DNA of 14,342 bases, taken from NCBI GenBank assembly GCA_041689775.1, contig JBDNFP010000271.1:1-14342 (forward strand), given 5' to 3'. This document shows, one piece after another, positions 1-6,631 of the stretch. Positions within the stretch are counted from its first letter, which is position 1, and every line of letters begins with the position of its first letter. Source of the DNA: JBDNFP01 sp041689775 (lineage in GTDB: Bacteria > Bacteroidota > Bacteroidia > Cytophagales > Spirosomataceae). Below the pieces are notes generated by a model. It made no database searches. It worked only from the letters and a program-made list of their open reading frames with translations, and was not told where the DNA came from. The translations under genes and the position numbers were made by a program.

Positions 1-4
1 GGTT

Positions 5-235
5 TTATTTGAATTTGAGTTTAATTTTCGAATTGTATATGTTAAAATAAGGCATAACATCTGTATAAACGTAACCCATTGCGTTTATACATCTAAATAT
101 AACAATAGTCGCAAGTTCTACCAAGCTACCAAAGTAAGTTAAATACGGTGAGTAAGCTTTAAGCAATATGTAAGCAACTACCAGCACCATGCAGGTCCAC
201 AAAAAAAGGCGATCTATTGCAGATCGCCTTTTCAT
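5..235 (-). CDS. Doubtful small hydrophobic protein, 76 aa
   Basis: I do not recognise this frame. It would encode 76 residues with one or two hydrophobic stretches (about residues 9-30 and 38-50) and a basic C-terminus ending IKLKFK. Its ATG and first codons lie inside the sucC terminator stem, so a real gene starting there would have to be read through a terminator. A later start at Met16, after the hairpin, would give 61 residues. A 10-bp inverted repeat also lies inside the frame. The region is AT-rich, where chance frames of this length are common. It could be a small membrane protein, but I favour a spurious frame. Confidence 0.2.
   Translation of the reverse strand: MKRRSAIDRLFLWTCMVLVVAYILLKAYSPYLTYFGSLVELATIVIFRCINAMGYVYTDVMPYFNIYNSKIKLKFK
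62..91. repeat. 10-bp perfect inverted repeat
   Basis: TGTATAAACG (62-71) and CGTTTATACA (82-91) are perfect inverted copies around a 10-nt spacer. No T-run follows on either strand, so it does not look like an intrinsic terminator. It could be an operator for a gene beyond the left edge, or chance in AT-rich DNA. Confidence 0.45.
201..232 (-). terminator. Intrinsic terminator of sucC
   Basis: On the minus strand a 12-bp perfect stem (204-215 paired with 221-232) encloses a 5-nt loop and runs into seven T residues (207-201). It starts about 20 bases past the sucC stop codon, so it almost certainly ends that transcript. Confidence 0.9.
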
Positions 236-253
236 TATAATCTATCGGGAAAA

Positions 254-1477
254 TTAAGCTCCTATATCGGCAAGTACTTGCTCCACGCGCTCGGCGGCTT
301 CTTTGAACTCAATGGCGGAGAACACTTTCAAGCCGGACTCGTTGATGATACGAGCACCTTCTTCGGCGTTGGTACCTTGCAAACGTACGATGATCGGAAC
401 GGGGATTTCGCCAATTGCTTTGTAAGCTTCTACCACTCCGGCCGCTACACGATCGCAACGAACAATACCACCAAAGATATTGATCAAAATTGCCTTCACG
501 TTTGGATCTTTGAGGATAATACGGAAACCAGCTTCCACCGTTTTGGCGTTTGCCCCACCCCCAACGTCTAGGAAGTTGGCGGGTTCACCACCAGATAACT
601 TAATGATATCCATGGTAGCCATCGCAAGACCCGCACCGTTTACCATACAGCCCACATTTCCGTCCAGCTTTACGTAGTTCAGGTTATTGGCTCCGGCTTC
701 TACCTCCAAAGGATCTTCCTCGCTGATGTCGCGCATTTCGGCCAGCTCAGGCTGACGGAATAAGGCATTTTCATCAATGTCCACCTTAGCGTCAACGGCT
801 AATATTTTGTTATCCGAAGTCCTAAGGACCGGATTGATTTCAAACATGGAAGCATCACTTTCGGAGTAAGCCCGGTACAATGCAGTAATAAATTTCACCA
901 TTTCCTTGAATGCTTCGCCTTCTAAGCCGAGGGCGAAAGCTACTTTGCGGGCTTGAAATGCCTGTAAACCAACCGTGGGGTCGATCCACTCTTTCATGAT
1001 CTTCTCGGGAGTATGCTCAGCAACTTCTTCGATATCCATACCACCTTCGGTACTCGCCATGATGACGTTACAGTTCTTGGCGCGATCCAGCAGGATGGAT
1101 AAATAATATTCTTTTGGCTCGTTAGGACCTGGATAGTATACATCCTCAGCGATGAGTACCTTATTTACTTGCTTGCCTTCGGGGCCAGTCTGGTGCGTTA
1201 CTAGTATCTTACCCAAAAGGTTTTTAGAAATTGTACGAACATCCTCCACGGATTTCGCCAAAGCAACGCCGCGTTGGTCGCCACCGACTACTTTGCCTTT
1301 TCCGCGTCCACCGGCGTGAATTTGGGATTTTACTACGTACCACTTGGTACCGGTCTGTTCGCTGAGGTTTCGAGCCACTTCAACGGCTTTGTCAGGGGTG
1401 TCCGCAACAATCCCTTCCTGAATACGTACCCCGTATTTTTTCAGGATGCTTTTGCCTTGGTATTCGTGAATATTCAT
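254..1477 (-). CDS. sucC: Succinyl-CoA synthetase (ADP-forming) subunit beta
   Basis: This is the beta subunit of succinate-CoA ligase, the TCA-cycle enzyme that interconverts succinyl-CoA and succinate with phosphorylation of a nucleoside diphosphate. I place the start at 1477, where the family's N-terminus MNIHEYQGK begins; the frame stays open 17 codons further, but that extension is unlike the family. The protein is then 407 residues, close to the usual length. An N-terminal ATP-grasp region carries GGRGKGKVVGG (near residue 53) and the metal-site motif EINPV (near 200). The C-terminal CoA-ligase domain has FLDVGGGA and NIFGGIVRCD. The alpha-subunit gene sucD is not adjacent, so the subunits are presumably made from separate loci. 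A hairpin terminator follows directly, which indicates a single-gene unit. Confidence 0.97.
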   Translation of the reverse strand: MNIHEYQGKSILKKYGVRIQEGIVADTPDKAVEVARNLSEQTGTKWYVVKSQIHAGGRGKGKVVGGDQRGVALAKSVEDVRTISKNLLGKILVTHQTGPEGKQVNKVLIAEDVYYPGPNEPKEYYLSILLDRAKNCNVIMASTEGGMDIEEVAEHTPEKIMKEWIDPTVGLQAFQARKVAFALGLEGEAFKEMVKFITALYRAYSESDASMFEINPVLRTSDNKILAVDAKVDIDENALFRQPELAEMRDISEEDPLEVEAGANNLNYVKLDGNVGCMVNGAGLAMATMDIIKLSGGEPANFLDVGGGANAKTVEAGFRIILKDPNVKAILINIFGGIVRCDRVAAGVVEAYKAIGEIPVPIIVRLQGTNAEEGARIINESGLKVFSAIEFKEAAERVEQVLADIGA

Positions 1478-1617
1478 GTGTAATTGTAGTAAATTGGTAT
1501 TTTCACGGCAAATTAACGAATAATTCAAAACGACGGATAGTTTTACACGCCTTTTATAGAAGAAGCACAGGATACTGACATTGAATTAATCGTTTGATCA
1601 TTAATTAACAACAAAAT

Positions 1618-2286
1618 ATGGCATTATTGATGGCGAAGGGAATAACCCGTACCTATGGATCATTAAAAGTTTTGAAAGGTATTGACCTGAGTATCCAACC
1701 GGGAGAAATTGTGGCTATTGTGGGAGCCTCGGGCGCAGGTAAAAGTACTCTCTTGCATATCATTGGTACGCTGGATCGCCCCAACAGTGGGCAGGTATTT
1801 ATACAGGATACGGATATTTCGGGGCTAAATGATAAGTCGCTGGCGCAGTTCAGAAACGAACGGATCGGGTTTGTTTTTCAATTTCATAATCTGCTTCCCG
1901 AATTTACGGCGCTCGAAAATGTATGCATGCCGGGTTTTATTGCTGCCAAATTGGACGAAGCGGACATACGCAAGCGGGGAAAAGAATTACTTGGTCTGCT
2001 TGGACTGACCGACCGAGCCGACCATCTTCCTTCTCAGCTGTCGGGAGGGGAGCAGCAACGAGTAGCCGTGGCCCGCGCTTTATTGAATCGTCCGGCGGTG
2101 GTTTTGGCCGATGAGCCAAGCGGTAATCTTGACTCCCGAAACGCCGAAGATCTGCACCGATTGTTTTTCACTCTTCGTAATGAGCTGAATCAAACCTTTG
2201 TGATCGTAACCCATAATGAACAGCTAGCCGAAATGGCAGATCGCCGGCTAGTGATGCGCGACGGCATGATGGAGGATCAGATATAG
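1618..2286 (+). CDS. lolD: ABC transporter ATP-binding protein, LolD-like
   Basis: This is a 222-residue stand-alone ATPase of the MacB/LolD subfamily. Visible motifs are the Walker A GASGAGKST (36-44), a Q-loop at Gln88 in VFQFHNLLPEFTALENV, the signature LSGGEQQR (141-148), Walker B VVLADEPSG (161-169) and the switch His199 in THN. The Q-loop stretch with LLPEFTALENV is typical of LolD, which powers LolCE in releasing lipoproteins from the inner membrane toward the outer membrane. No permease gene lies next to it, so a MacB-, FtsE- or other exporter-type partner cannot be excluded. A second in-frame ATG at codon 5 is a possible alternative start. The gene diverges from sucC across 140 bp in which I found no clean promoter. 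Confidence 0.85.
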   Translation: MALLMAKGITRTYGSLKVLKGIDLSIQPGEIVAIVGASGAGKSTLLHIIGTLDRPNSGQVFIQDTDISGLNDKSLAQFRNERIGFVFQFHNLLPEFTALENVCMPGFIAAKLDEADIRKRGKELLGLLGLTDRADHLPSQLSGGEQQRVAVARALLNRPAVVLADEPSGNLDSRNAEDLHRLFFTLRNELNQTFVIVTHNEQLAEMADRRLVMRDGMMEDQI

Positions 2287-2409
2287 GAAAAATGAATAAC
2301 CGGCAGTTCCTAATAAATAGTCGCTTTTTTAGTAAATGTCGTATTTTTACGGGAAAAGAAAATAAAAAAATGGGATATGAGGATTTGATATTTCTTAAAT
2401 ATTGAATTT

Positions 2410-2443
2410 TTTGGTGAAATGCACAAAAAATTATTTATACTTG
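2410..2443 (+). promoter_or_regulatory. Candidate Bacteroidota-type promoter for a small RNA
   Basis: TTTG at 2410-2413 is followed after 22 bases by TATACTTG (2436-2443), one mismatch from the -7 consensus TAnnTTTG. The spacer is slightly longer than usual. Transcription would begin near 2449, just where a structured stretch starts, and no protein gene follows on this strand. Confidence 0.45.
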
Positions 2444-2446
2444 TGT

Positions 2447-2543
2447 GACTTAGCGATGCGATAAGCGTCATAAGTCAGAAGTTTTTCATAACGTTGAGTA
2501 AATTAAATAGCCGCCCAATATATTGGGACGGCTATTTCGTTTT
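2447..2543 (+). ncRNA. Candidate small RNA of about 95 nt
   Basis: This stretch holds no ORF of note but has two predicted hairpins between a promoter-like element and a terminator. The 5' hairpin pairs TGACTTA (2446-2452) with TAAGTCA (2471-2477), and inside it GATGC (2455-2459) pairs with GCGTC (2465-2469) around a GATAA loop. A linker (2478-2504) containing GTTTTTC follows. The 3' hairpin (2505-2537) then runs into TTTCGTTTT. I do not recognise the family; the shape is two local hairpins, not the long bubbled rod of 6S RNA. The 3' hairpin may instead serve only the opposing gene, in which case there is no small RNA. Confidence 0.4.
2505..2543. terminator. Strong hairpin, probably a bidirectional terminator
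   Basis: AAATAGCCG (2505-2513) pairs with CGGCTATTT (2529-2537), and CCCAA/TTGGG extend the stem around a TATA loop with one bulged A at 2528. On the plus strand it runs into TTTCGTTTT; on the minus strand it is followed by a weaker TTTAATTT. It lies 37 bases past the stop of the DUF4174-like gene and can end that transcript as well as anything arriving from the left. Confidence 0.75.
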
Positions 2544-2574
2544 ACGGCTATGCAGTTGAAATGATGATCGTAAG

Positions 2575-3027
2575 TTAATCCAGGAATAACTGGGCCCGGG
2601 CTACGGTATTTGGTCTAGCATCTATGTTGAGTACTTTAAAGATTTGGTTGGACGAAACAAGCTTAGTGCTGCTCATACGTAAGTTTCCCTTTTCGTCTAT
2701 TACCCAAATGTTAAGACGGTCTTCTTGGAACCTAAGCTTCTGTTGTAGGTACTGACGGTTCGAAGCCGACAATAAAACAGGTATCTGTACCACTACAATC
2801 TTTTCTTTTTTCAAAGTAGTTATTTGCGGGTACAAGATATTCAATTGTTCTTTTAATAGGTGCTGCTGATTCTTGGGGGCATAAACCACTACTAGTTTTT
2901 CATCCCAGACTTGCTTGTCTTTTAAAAATCCTGGCAGGGTTGAGCGTTGGGCAAAACCGGTGCTTATGGTGCAGAACAGTAAAAAGAGAATACTGACTAC
3001 GGGTAGGGTGGAAGTATGTTTACTCAT
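2575..3027 (-). CDS. Secreted DUF4174-like protein
   Basis: The 150-residue product starts with a clear signal peptide: basic start, hydrophobic core at about residues 10-20, and likely cleavage after FA (25-26) before Gln27. The mature part reads WDEKLVVVYAP, then a helix with KEQLNIL, then KKEKIVVVQIPV, then LNIWVIDEKGNLR and a terminal NIDARPNTVARAQ. This order resembles the DUF4174 family, thioredoxin-fold-like proteins without a CXXC redox centre; no cysteine remains after signal cleavage, so a thiol redox role is unlikely. It is presumably periplasmic. The family's function is unknown. The gene stands alone between two terminator hairpins. The family call rests on pattern memory and is moderate. 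Confidence 0.7.
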   Translation of the reverse strand: MSKHTSTLPVVSILFLLFCTISTGFAQRSTLPGFLKDKQVWDEKLVVVYAPKNQQHLLKEQLNILYPQITTLKKEKIVVVQIPVLLSASNRQYLQQKLRFQEDRLNIWVIDEKGNLRMSSTKLVSSNQIFKVLNIDARPNTVARAQLFLD

Positions 3028-3141
3028 GAACTTGTTACTTTAATATTACGTCAATGTTAAATTACTGTTAAGTTTAACAATTGATCACTGAAATAACAAA
3101 TCATTTACGTGGTATTTTGGGAAAAGCTACCACAAGGGTAC

Positions 3142-3176
3142 AAAAAAAGGCACAAACCGAAGTTTGTGCCTTTTTT
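3142..3176. terminator. Intrinsic terminator of groESL
   Basis: A 15-bp perfect stem (3143-3157 with 3162-3176) closes on a CGAA loop. A-run and T-run flanks make it symmetrical, so it can work on both strands. On the minus strand it follows the groEL stop codon by about 19 bases. Confidence 0.92.
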
Positions 3177-3194
3177 ATTTGGGTATTAGGGGAA

Positions 3195-4826
3195 TTACAT
3201 CATTCCGCCCATTCCGCCGCCGTGTTGCATACCGGCACCACCTTTATCGTCTTCTGGCTCGTCGGCGATCACACATTCGGTGGTCAACAACATTCCAGCT
3301 ACCGATGCAGCGTTTTCCAACGCCAGACGGGTTACTTTCTTAGGGTCAATAATACCTGCTTCGAGTAGGTCTTCGTAGATATTGTCCTTGGCGTTGTAGC
3401 CATAGGCACCTTTACCTTCTTTTACCTTCTGAACAACCACAGAACCTTCGCCGCCACAATTGGCTACGATGGTACGAAGTGGAGATTCGATGGCCATACG
3501 GATAATGTTAATTCCGGTGGTCTCATCTTCGTTGTTTCCTTTCAGATCAACAAGAGCTTCAACCGCACGGATCAATGCAACACCACCACCAGCTACGACA
3601 CCTTCTTCAACGGCGGCGCGGGTTGCGTGTAGGGCGTCATCAACGCGATCTTTCTTCTCTTTCATTTCTACTTCGGTAGCAGCACCGATGTAAAGAATAG
3701 CAACACCACCTGACAACTTAGCCAGACGCTCCTGCAATTTCTCACGGTCGTAATCAGAAGTAGTATTCTCGATCTGCGCTTTGATTTGGTTGATACGGCT
3801 CTGAATATCTTCCTTAGCACCATCACCATTTACAAGCGTAGTATTGTCTTTGTCGATAATTGCCTTCTCGCAACTTCCTAGGTAGTCCAATGAAGCACTT
3901 TCTAGTTTGAAACCACGCTCTTCGCTAATGACAACACCACCGGTCAGGATAGCGATATCTTCCAGCATAGCCTTACGACGGTCGCCAAAGCCAGGAGCTT
4001 TCACAGCGGCTACTTTCAAGGCGCCACGAATTTTGTTTACTACCAGAGTAGCAAGCGCTTCTCCGTCTACGTCTTCTGCCAAAATGATCAACGGGCGACC
4101 AGTCTGAGCAACGGCTTCCAATACAGGAAGTAATTCTTTCATGGAAGAAACTTTCTTCTCAGAAATCAGGATGTAAGGACGCTCCATCTCAACTTCCATT
4201 TTCTCCGTGTTAGTCACGAAGTAGGGAGAAAGATATCCGCGGTCGAACTGCATACCTTCTACGGTCTTCACTTCGGTTTCGGTACCACGCGCTTCTTCAA
4301 CGGTGATAACGCCTTCTTTTCCTACTTTCTCCATGGCCTCGGCAATCATATTACCAATTTCCTCGTCATGGTTAGCCGAGATAGTAGCTACCTGAGCGAT
4401 TTCCTTAGAAGTAGAAATTACTTTCTTCTGAGTTTCGAGGTTTTTAACAATGGCAGAAACTGCCTTGTCGATACCACGCTTCAAATCCATTGGATTAGCA
4501 CCGGCCGCTACGTTCTTTACACCGATGGTGTAGATAGCCTGAGCTAACACGGTAGCAGTAGTAGTACCATCACCCGCTGAGTCAGCAGTTTTTGATGCCA
4601 CTTCCTTTACCAATTGAGCGCCAATGTTTTCCATGGCGTCCCTTAATTCAATTTCTTTGGCTACCGTAACACCGTCTTTGGTGATGGTGGGTGAACCGAA
4701 TTTCTTATCAATAACAACGTTACGACCACGGGGTCCTAAGGTCACCTTTACTGCGTCTGCTAATGTATCTACTCCACGTTTGATTTTATCGCGGGCTTCT
4801 TGGTCAAAAAATATTCTCTTAGCCAT
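3195..4826 (-). CDS. groEL: Chaperonin GroEL (60 kDa)
   Basis: This is the large cytoplasmic chaperonin subunit, which forms double seven-membered rings and folds proteins in an ATP-driven cycle with GroES. I choose the start at 4826 because the family begins MAKxIxF (here MAKRIFFDQEAR); the open frame continues 23 codons upstream with no family likeness. The 543-residue length fits. Visible are the nucleotide-binding GPRGRNV (31-37), GDGTTTAT (85-92) with its catalytic Asp, the apical-domain segment with FDRGYLSPYFVT, and the flexible Gly/Met C-terminal tail ending GGGMGGMM. The gene follows groES after 72 bp with no hairpin between, so the two are co-transcribed. It is an ordinary, complete GroEL. 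Confidence 0.99.
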   Translation of the reverse strand: MAKRIFFDQEARDKIKRGVDTLADAVKVTLGPRGRNVVIDKKFGSPTITKDGVTVAKEIELRDAMENIGAQLVKEVASKTADSAGDGTTTATVLAQAIYTIGVKNVAAGANPMDLKRGIDKAVSAIVKNLETQKKVISTSKEIAQVATISANHDEEIGNMIAEAMEKVGKEGVITVEEARGTETEVKTVEGMQFDRGYLSPYFVTNTEKMEVEMERPYILISEKKVSSMKELLPVLEAVAQTGRPLIILAEDVDGEALATLVVNKIRGALKVAAVKAPGFGDRRKAMLEDIAILTGGVVISEERGFKLESASLDYLGSCEKAIIDKDNTTLVNGDGAKEDIQSRINQIKAQIENTTSDYDREKLQERLAKLSGGVAILYIGAATEVEMKEKKDRVDDALHATRAAVEEGVVAGGGVALIRAVEALVDLKGNNEDETTGINIIRMAIESPLRTIVANCGGEGSVVVQKVKEGKGAYGYNAKDNIYEDLLEAGIIDPKKVTRLALENAASVAGMLLTTECVIADEPEDDKGGAGMQHGGGMGGMM

Positions 4827-4898
4827 GATGTCTAAATTAATTAATTGTTCTGCTTGAAATTTATAAGGGTAGTCACACAAAAAATGCGTACTCACATC

Positions 4899-5195
4899 TT
4901 AGCCGATAATGGCGAAAATGTCTGATTCACGCATGATGAGGCAATCTTTGCCATCAACGGCCAACTCAGTGCCAGAATACTTACCGTACAGTACAGTATC
5001 ACCCACTTTCACGGTCATTGGCTCGTCCTTTTTACCTGGTCCAGCGGCAACTACTGTTCCACGCTGTGGCTTCTCTTTGGCGGTATCAGGGATAATAATA
5101 CCAAAGGCTGTTTTTTCTTCGGCGGGAGCCGGTTCAATCAGAACTCGGTCTGCTAAGGGCTGTACACTCACTTTTTCTTCGGTTAAAGTTGACAT
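4899..5195 (-). CDS. groES: Co-chaperonin GroES (10 kDa)
   Basis: This is the seven-membered lid of the GroEL chamber. The 98 residues include the core PLADRVLIEP (13-22), a mobile loop EEKTAFGIIIPDTAKEKP (26-43) whose Ile-Ile-Ile takes the place of the usual GroEL-binding hydrophobic tripeptide, then RGTVVAAGPG and the LYGKYSGTE strand. About ten residues before the core (MSTLTEEKVS) form a short N-terminal extension compared with the E. coli protein. It is first in the groES-groEL unit. Its upstream region lacks the CIRCE operator and instead has a sigma-54-type element about 50 bases before the start codon, giving an inferred leader of about 40 nt. Confidence 0.98.
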   Translation of the reverse strand: MSTLTEEKVSVQPLADRVLIEPAPAEEKTAFGIIIPDTAKEKPQRGTVVAAGPGKKDEPMTVKVGDTVLYGKYSGTELAVDGKDCLIMRESDIFAIIG

Positions 5196-5214
5196 AAGAA
5201 TTAACGTTTTAAAT

Positions 5215-5235
5215 TGTCACATACATAATTTGACA
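5215..5235 (-). promoter_or_regulatory. TGTCA/TGACA inverted half-sites in the groES leader
   Basis: TGTCA (5215-5219) and TGACA (5231-5235) form an inverted pair with an 11-base spacer, between the predicted groESL start site and the groES start codon. They repeat the half-site seen upstream at 5274-5300. They may bind the same regulator or may be chance. Confidence 0.3.
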
Positions 5236-5247
5236 CACTACTCGTAG

Positions 5248-5262
5248 GCACAATCTGTGCCA
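5248..5262 (-). promoter_or_regulatory. Sigma-54-type -24/-12 promoter for groESL
   Basis: Read on the minus strand the sequence is TGGCACAGATTGTGC. It matches the RpoN consensus TGGCAC-R-N4-TTGC with exact spacing: invariant GG at -24, GC at -12 and one mismatch in TTGC. The predicted start site is near 5236, about 40 bases before the groES ATG. The element overlaps a 6-bp inverted repeat (GGCACA/TGTGCC, 5247-5261), so a repressor operator or chance hairpin is the alternative reading. Confidence 0.6.
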
Positions 5263-5273
5263 GGAGAATTTCC

Positions 5274-5300
5274 TGTCATTTTTTCAGTGTTGGGCTGACA
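5274..5300 (-). promoter_or_regulatory. Candidate activator-binding inverted repeat upstream of groESL
   Basis: CTGTCA (5273-5278) and TGACA (5296-5300) form an inverted pair with a 17-base spacer, just upstream of the -24 box and centred about 50 bases from the predicted start site. This is closer than most enhancer sites for sigma-54 activators. The DNA-binding partner is unknown; the activator encoded at 8100-9398 is an obvious candidate. Confidence 0.4.
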
Positions 5301-5360
5301 TTTTGCTATTTTTAACTATTTTAGAATAAAATCAAGATAGTTAGCGTAATTACCGCAGGA

Positions 5361-5368
5361 TAGTTTTG
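5361..5368 (+). promoter_or_regulatory. Candidate -7 box for the 235-aa gene
   Basis: TAGTTTTG matches TAnnTTTG exactly and lies 52 bases before the ATG at 5421. I see no convincing TTTG -33 element at the right distance, so the call is moderate. Confidence 0.4.
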
Positions 5369-5420
5369 TAGTTATTCGAAATTGTTTAAATTCTAGTCGG
5401 AAATCAATTGTACAGTATCT

Positions 5421-6128
5421 ATGACAAAGCTTTCAAGCCAATGGCTCACTGACGGAATGTTAGATTTTGAATACAAAAAATATGTCTTACTGGCATATTT
5501 TCAGCACGTGAGAGGTCAATTCAGGGATCAGATGTTGTTTCCCCATTTGCCCCATTTGCGTGATCATTATTGCAATAGTGTGAATTTTAAAGAATCACGA
5601 CACTCTCTGAAAGCTAAATTTCCGAAAGATCTGACGGGTTTCGATCCCTCTGCGCTCCGTTTTATTTATAAGGAGGCCTACGAAGAAAACTCACATCTGG
5701 AAGAAATCGATGATATCCTCGAATTTGCGATACCGCAGTTTTCTGATTTGATGCAGGAAGGACAGGAGCGCTACCAGGCAGTGGAGAAAAACTTGTCGAT
5801 TTCTCCCGTAGGTATTATTCCCTTACGAACCGAAGAGGGTTATTTATTTATCCATCAAAACATCAGTCGGGAGACTGCCATTTACCGATATCAGGTTACA
5901 CTTTTTGATTCCAGACGAGAGAGAATTATTCAGATTCATCCGGTTGATACCATACATAAGAGCCTTTCGACGACTTTTGAAAACCTGAAAATAGCCCTTA
6001 CCAAGAAATATACGCAGTGGCCCAATCCGGCTACCTACATTGTGGAGTCGCCCAGAGAGTATCCGTTGGATGAAACACTGCTGCCAGCCGCTAAACTCTT
6101 AATGAGCCGTTACCTGAAAGCGAGCTAG
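5421..6128 (+). CDS. Conserved-looking protein of unknown function, 235 aa
   Basis: I do not recognise this protein. It has no signal peptide or membrane span and looks cytoplasmic. Residues 1-110 appear mostly helical, with a His/Phe/Tyr-rich stretch (FPHLPHLRDHYCNSVNF, about 41-57) and an acidic helix (EEIDDILEF). Residues 120-235 look mixed alpha/beta, with strands GIIPL, GYLFIHQ, YRYQVTLFD and RIIQIHPV, then helices ending MSRYLKAS. Codon use matches the neighbours and the frame is intact and flanked by a promoter-like box and a strong terminator, so I believe it is a real gene. It diverges from groES across 225 bp and converges on secG. Confidence 0.85.
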   Translation: MTKLSSQWLTDGMLDFEYKKYVLLAYFQHVRGQFRDQMLFPHLPHLRDHYCNSVNFKESRHSLKAKFPKDLTGFDPSALRFIYKEAYEENSHLEEIDDILEFAIPQFSDLMQEGQERYQAVEKNLSISPVGIIPLRTEEGYLFIHQNISRETAIYRYQVTLFDSRRERIIQIHPVDTIHKSLSTTFENLKIALTKKYTQWPNPATYIVESPREYPLDETLLPAAKLLMSRYLKAS

Positions 6129-6151
6129 TAGGGGATACGATTTGTAATAAA

Positions 6152-6193
6152 ATGAGAAAAGCCGCTTCGGGCATCCGGAGCGGCTTTTCTCAT
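6152..6193. terminator. Bidirectional terminator between the 235-aa gene and secG
   Basis: A 19-bp stem (6152-6170 with 6175-6193, one G-T wobble) closes on a GCAT loop. A-rich and T-rich flanks suit both directions. It sits 24 bases after the plus-strand stop and 14 bases after the secG stop, separating two convergent transcripts. Confidence 0.93.
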
Positions 6194-6206
6194 AATTATT
6201 TTTCTA

Positions 6207-6569
6207 TTACTTATTCTCAACGGGAGCTGGAGCAACGGGCGCTGGCGTAGCTGGTGCCGGAGCAATGCTACCACCGGGAAGGGCACTATTTTGAGCCTTC
6301 TCAATATTAACGCTGTTTACGCCTTGATCAGCAGTAGAACCTTCGCCTACCAAAATGTAAGAAACAAGGGAAATAACCATAATGGCACAAGCCATACCCC
6401 ATGTTATCTGCTCTAACAGGTCGGTAGTTTTCTTCACGCCAAACATTTGACTGGTACCACCACCGCCAAATTCACTTGATAACCCACCACCTTTTGAGTT
6501 TTGTACTAGAACTACTAGGATTAACAGTACTGCAATAATTGCTACTAAAATAATAAGGGCCAGGTACAT
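6207..6569 (-). CDS. secG: Preprotein translocase subunit SecG
   Basis: SecG is the small inner-membrane subunit of the SecYEG channel and helps SecA-driven export. The 120-residue product has two membrane helices (about 3-22 and 56-75) joined by the family's loop VQNSKGGGLSSEFGGGG and SQMFGVKKTTDLLEQITW. After the second helix comes a 45-residue tail rich in Pro and Ala (APAPATPAPVAPAPVENK), longer than in E. coli SecG; I recall similar tails in other Bacteroidota. It is the last gene of the miaB-to-secG series and follows the TPR-like gene by 62 bp, with a strong terminator after it. Confidence 0.95.
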   Translation of the reverse strand: MYLALIILVAIIAVLLILVVLVQNSKGGGLSSEFGGGGTSQMFGVKKTTDLLEQITWGMACAIMVISLVSYILVGEGSTADQGVNSVNIEKAQNSALPGGSIAPAPATPAPVAPAPVENK

Positions 6570-6631
6570 ATAATTAATTTAATTTTTTTAATGTTTTCTA
6601 CTTGGTACTTATCTGAGCCTAATGTCAAATC

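Noticed and set aside
1478..1528. 17-codon N-terminal extension of sucC
   Set aside because: The extension MNYSLICRENTNLLQLH has no likeness to the family, which starts MNIHEYQ; it is probably untranslated leader.
1478..1617. Clear promoters for sucC and lolD in the divergent gap
   Set aside because: A TTAATTTG box (1516-1509, minus) is near consensus but has no -33 partner at a suitable distance, and no acceptable box was found for lolD.
2447..2543. 6S RNA identity for the candidate small RNA
   Set aside because: 6S RNA folds as one long rod with a central bubble; here two separate local hairpins are seen.
3195..4857. Several 65-95 residue plus-strand frames over groEL
   Set aside because: All are reverse-complement shadows of a highly conserved gene, with Ser/Arg/Thr-rich unnatural composition and no motifs.
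4827..4895. 23-codon N-terminal extension of groEL
   Set aside because: GroEL starts MAKxI; the upstream codons fall in the groES-groEL spacer and almost reach the groES stop codon.
4909..5247. 112-residue open frame on the plus strand antisense to groES
   Set aside because: It is a shadow of groES; the groES frame has full family similarity and this one has none.
5196..5420. CIRCE operator (HrcA site) upstream of groESL
   Set aside because: I looked for TTAGCACTC and GAGTGCTAA with a 9-base spacer on both strands and did not find it; the GGCACA/TGTGCC repeat is too short and different in sequence.
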